Shown: in pieces, positions 60,931 through 64,000 of the stretch
Layout: each line of letters begins with the position of its first letter
Position numbering within the stretch: position 1 is the stretch's first letter
Source: Eulemur rufifrons
Taxonomy: Eukaryota; Chordata; Mammalia; Primates; Lemuridae
DNA: 64,000 nucleotides
Assembly: GCF_041146395.1 (NCBI RefSeq)
Contig: NC_090995.1
Location: 15,846,418 to 15,910,417, forward strand
Direction of reading: 5' to 3'
The notes under the pieces: generated by a model
The model's input: the letters and a program-made list of their open reading frames with translations, nothing else
What the model was told of the DNA's origin: nothing
The model's database searches: none
Translations under genes and position numbers: made by a program

Positions 60931-63900
60931 GTGATTGCTCACGTGATCATCATGTGGCAGTAACACGATAATTGCATCCTGGTCATGTGATAATCACATC
61001 ATGGTTACGTGGCCAGTAACGTGGGCTGGCAACATTGTTACATGGCTCCTCATGTGATTGTCATGTGGCGGTCATATGATAATCATGTCCTGGTCATGTG
61101 GTGGTCACATGATATTCATGTGATAAGCACGTCCTAGTTACATGGCGGTCACATGATAGTCACATGTTAGTCATGTTATGGTCATGTGATAGTCACATCA
61201 TACTTACGTGTCCAGTCATGTGGGCTGGTGACGTGGTCACATGGCTGCTCACATGATCGTCATGTGGTGGTCACATGATAATGACATCCTGGCAACGTGG
61301 CAGTCATGCGATAATCATGTCCTGGTCACGTGGCGGTCACATCATAGCCATGTGGTTGTCACGTGGCCATCACGTGATAGTAATGTGGCAGGCATGTGAT
61401 AATAATGTCCTGGTCCCTTGGTGGTCACGTGATAGTCACGCCCTTGTCACATAGTGGTCACATGATAGTCTCATGCCGGTCACGTGATATTCACATCATA
61501 GTTACGTAGCCAGTGTTGTGGTCTGGTAACGTGGTAACGTGGCTACTCACATGATCGTCACATGGCAGTAACACGATAATCACATCTTGGTCACGTGGCA
61601 GTCACGTGATAATCATGTGGTGATCACGTGGCGGTCACGTGATGGTCACCTGGCAGTGAATTGGTGGTCATGTGATAGTCACGTGGCGGTCATGTGATAA
61701 TCACATCCTGATCACCTGGCAGTAATGTGATAATCACGTGGAGGTCACATGATAATAATGTCCTGGTCTCGTGGTGGTCACGTGACAGTCACGTCCCAGT
61801 CATGTGATAGGCATATCCTGGTCATGTGATAGTCATGTGGCTGACACATGATAATCTGTTCATGGTTACATGGCCAGTCATTTGGGCTGCTTACCTGGTC
61901 ATGTGGCTGGTCACGTGATCATCACATTGCAGTCCCGGGATGATGACCTTGCAGTCATATGGTGGTCACGTGATAATCATATCTTTGTCATGTGGCAGTC
62001 ACGTGATAGTCACCTGGAGGTCTCGTGACAGTCAAGTGGCAGTCACGTGTTGGTAACGTGATATCCATGTCCTGGTCATGAAAAAGTCACGTGATGGTCA
62101 CGTGGTGGTCATGTGATTATAGTATCCCTGTCACGTTGTGACATAGTGGTAACGGGATAGTCACGTGGTGGTAACGTGGTAATGACGTCATGGTGACATG
62201 GCAACACATGTGGGCTAGTTACGTGGTCACGTTGCTGGTCACATGATCGTCACGTGGCTTTCACATGGTGGCCACATGATAGTCACGTGGTGGTCACATG
62301 ATAATCACGTCATGGTTACATCGCCATTAACGTGGGCTGGTTACGTGGCTCCTAACGTGATTGTCATGTGGCTTTCACATGATAATCTCGTCCTGGTACT
62401 CTGGCAGTCACAATGATGTCCTGGTCACATGGCGTTCATATGACACTCATGTGATAGACACATGGCTCTCTCGTCATAATCACGTCCTGGTCATGTGGTG
62501 GTCACGTGATATTCATGTGATAATCAGGTCCTAGTTACATGGCGCTTACATGATAGTCAAATCTAGGTCACGTGGCAGTCACGTGCTTGCAAAGTGGCGG
62601 TCACGTGATAATCACGCCCTGGTCACCTGGCAGACATGTGATAGTCAAGTGATAATCATGTCCTGGTCTTGTGGTTTTGACGTGATAATCACCTCCTGGT
62701 TACTTGGTGGTCACGTGATAGTGACGTGATAGTGATGCGGTGGTCTCATGATAACGTCGCCATCACGTGGTCATCACGTGATGGTCACGTGGCGGTCTCG
62801 TGACAATAACAACCAGTCACGTGGTGGTCATGTAATACTTCGTGGCAGTCTAGTGATAATCACGTCATGGTTACGTGTCCAGTCACGTGGGTTGGTGACG
62901 TGGTCACGTGGCTGCTCACATGATCATCATGTGGTGGTCACGTGATAATAACATTCCGGTCACGTGGCAGTCATTTGATAATTATGGCCTGGTCACATGA
63001 CTGTTACATCATAACCACGTGGTGCTCACATGGTCGTCACATGATAGTACGTGGCAGGCATGTGATAAAAACGTCCTGGGCCCATGGTGGCAACGTGACA
63101 GTCATGCCCTGTTCACACGGCGGTCACATGATAGTCTCGTGCTGGTCACGTGATATTCACATCATAGTTACGTAGCCAGTCTCGTGGTGTGGTAACGTGG
63201 TAACGTGGCTGCTCATGTGATCGTCACATGGCAGTGACACTATATTCACATCCTGGTCACGTGGCGGTCACGTGATAGTCACGTGGTGGTCATATAATCA
63301 CGTGCTGGTCACGTGTTGGTCACGTGATAATCACATGGCAGTCATGTGATAGTCACCTGACAGTCAAGTGTCGGTCACGTTATAGTCACTTGACAGTCAC
63401 ATAATAATGCCCTGGTCACGTGGCTGTCATGTGATAGTCACGTCCTGGTCTTGTTGCAGTCATGTGGTAGTCAACGTGTCGGTCACGTAATAATCACGTC
63501 ATGGTTACATGGCCAGTCATGTGGGCTGTTTACGTGGTCATGTGGCTGGCCACATGATCGTCACATTGCAGGCCTGGGATAATCACTTCCCATTCATATG
63601 GTGGTCATGTGATTATCATACCCTGGTCACGTGGCAGTCACGTGATAGTCATCTGGATGTCTCCTGATAGTCTAGTGGCAGCCACATGTCATTAACGTGA
63701 TATCCATGATCTGTTTATGTAGCAGTCAGGTGATGGTCACGTGATAATAATATTCCTGTCACGTGGCGGTCACGTGATAGTCACGTGGCGCTCACGTGCT
63801 TGTTGAGTGGTGGTCACGTGATAATCACACCCTGTTCACCTGGCGTATATGTGATAGTCATGTGATAATCACGTCCTAGTCTCGTGGTGGTCACGTGATA

Positions 63901-64000
63901 ATCACCTCCTGGTCACTTGGCGCTCATGTGATAGTCACATGATAGTCACATTGCGGTCATGTGATAATCACGTGGCAGTCATGTGATAATCAAGTCCGGG
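60931..64000 (-). repeat. Minisatellite C, second arm, reversed
   Basis: Reverse complement units: GTCACGTGATA, GTCACGTGGCG and ATCACATCCTG. The marker is also reversed (CATCATGGTTACATGGCCAG followed by TCATGTGGGCTG). The array runs off the window end. Confidence 0.92.

Noticed and set aside
58431..64000. CRISPR-like array
   Set aside because: The regularly spaced repeats have no unique spacers, units are 11 bases, and the surrounding DNA is primate.
58431..64000. Telomeric repeat array
   Set aside because: No TTAGGG or CCCTAA runs occur; GTGAC units are not telomere-like. A subtelomeric location is possible but not shown.

Overview
The window looks like nuclear DNA of a strepsirrhine primate (lemur or loris group). 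The interspersed repeats are mammalian (MIR, Tigger/MER2, L1, Alu). Three of the full-length Alus, at 13.0, 25.7 and 36.7 kb on the minus strand, carry the lemur-type internal segment: a TATATATAT stretch followed by TTTTAGTTGTCCATATAATTTC just before the second TAGTAGAGACGGGG. There are no bacterial-style operons. Almost every long reading frame is a by-product of tandem repeats or CpG-rich DNA.

Region 1 (1-15.3 kb) is AT-rich DNA holding six decayed exons of what I read as RBM44, an RRM protein gene, on the plus strand (1,933-15,260). Intron phases still fit together, but there are in-frame stops in two exons and a frame-shifting poly-A tract inside the RRM. A 6.6 kb gammaretrovirus-like provirus (3,857-10,474, minus strand, two 310 bp LTRs, tRNA-Phe primer site) sits antisense in one intron and is badly broken. 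Region 2 (15.3-26.7 kb) is repeat-rich DNA with no confident gene: a Tigger1 remnant, an Alu-bearing 1.1 kb duplication (18.1 and 21.7 kb), MIRs and Alus. Region 3 (26.7-28.8 kb) is a roughly 30 bp minisatellite followed by a 1 kb CpG island with a good minus-strand splice donor, a likely promoter of an unrecognised transcript.

Region 4 (29.4-64.0 kb) is the striking part: a 34 kb compound satellite domain. It contains minisatellite A (plus sense, 29.4-30.7 kb); four head-to-tail macrosatellite units of about 4.2 kb (30.74-46.94 kb), each with a CpG-rich module, a CTCF-like motif, a perfect DR1 nuclear-receptor element and an L1 remnant, and, in the three complete units, an Alu monomer and a block of about 62 bp minisatellite B; a junction at about 46.94 kb; then B in reverse orientation (47.16-57.43 kb), A in reverse orientation (57.43-58.43 kb), and finally minisatellite C, an 11 bp array dominated by the E-box CACGTG, whose orientation flips at about 60.93 kb and which runs off the window end.

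No protein-coding gene appears intact. The candidate new biology is the CTCF/DR1-bearing macrosatellite with its inverted A/B flank and the 5.5 kb helically phased E-box array. All coordinates of repeats are by eye; edges are uncertain by about 5-20 bases unless a target-site duplication fixes them.
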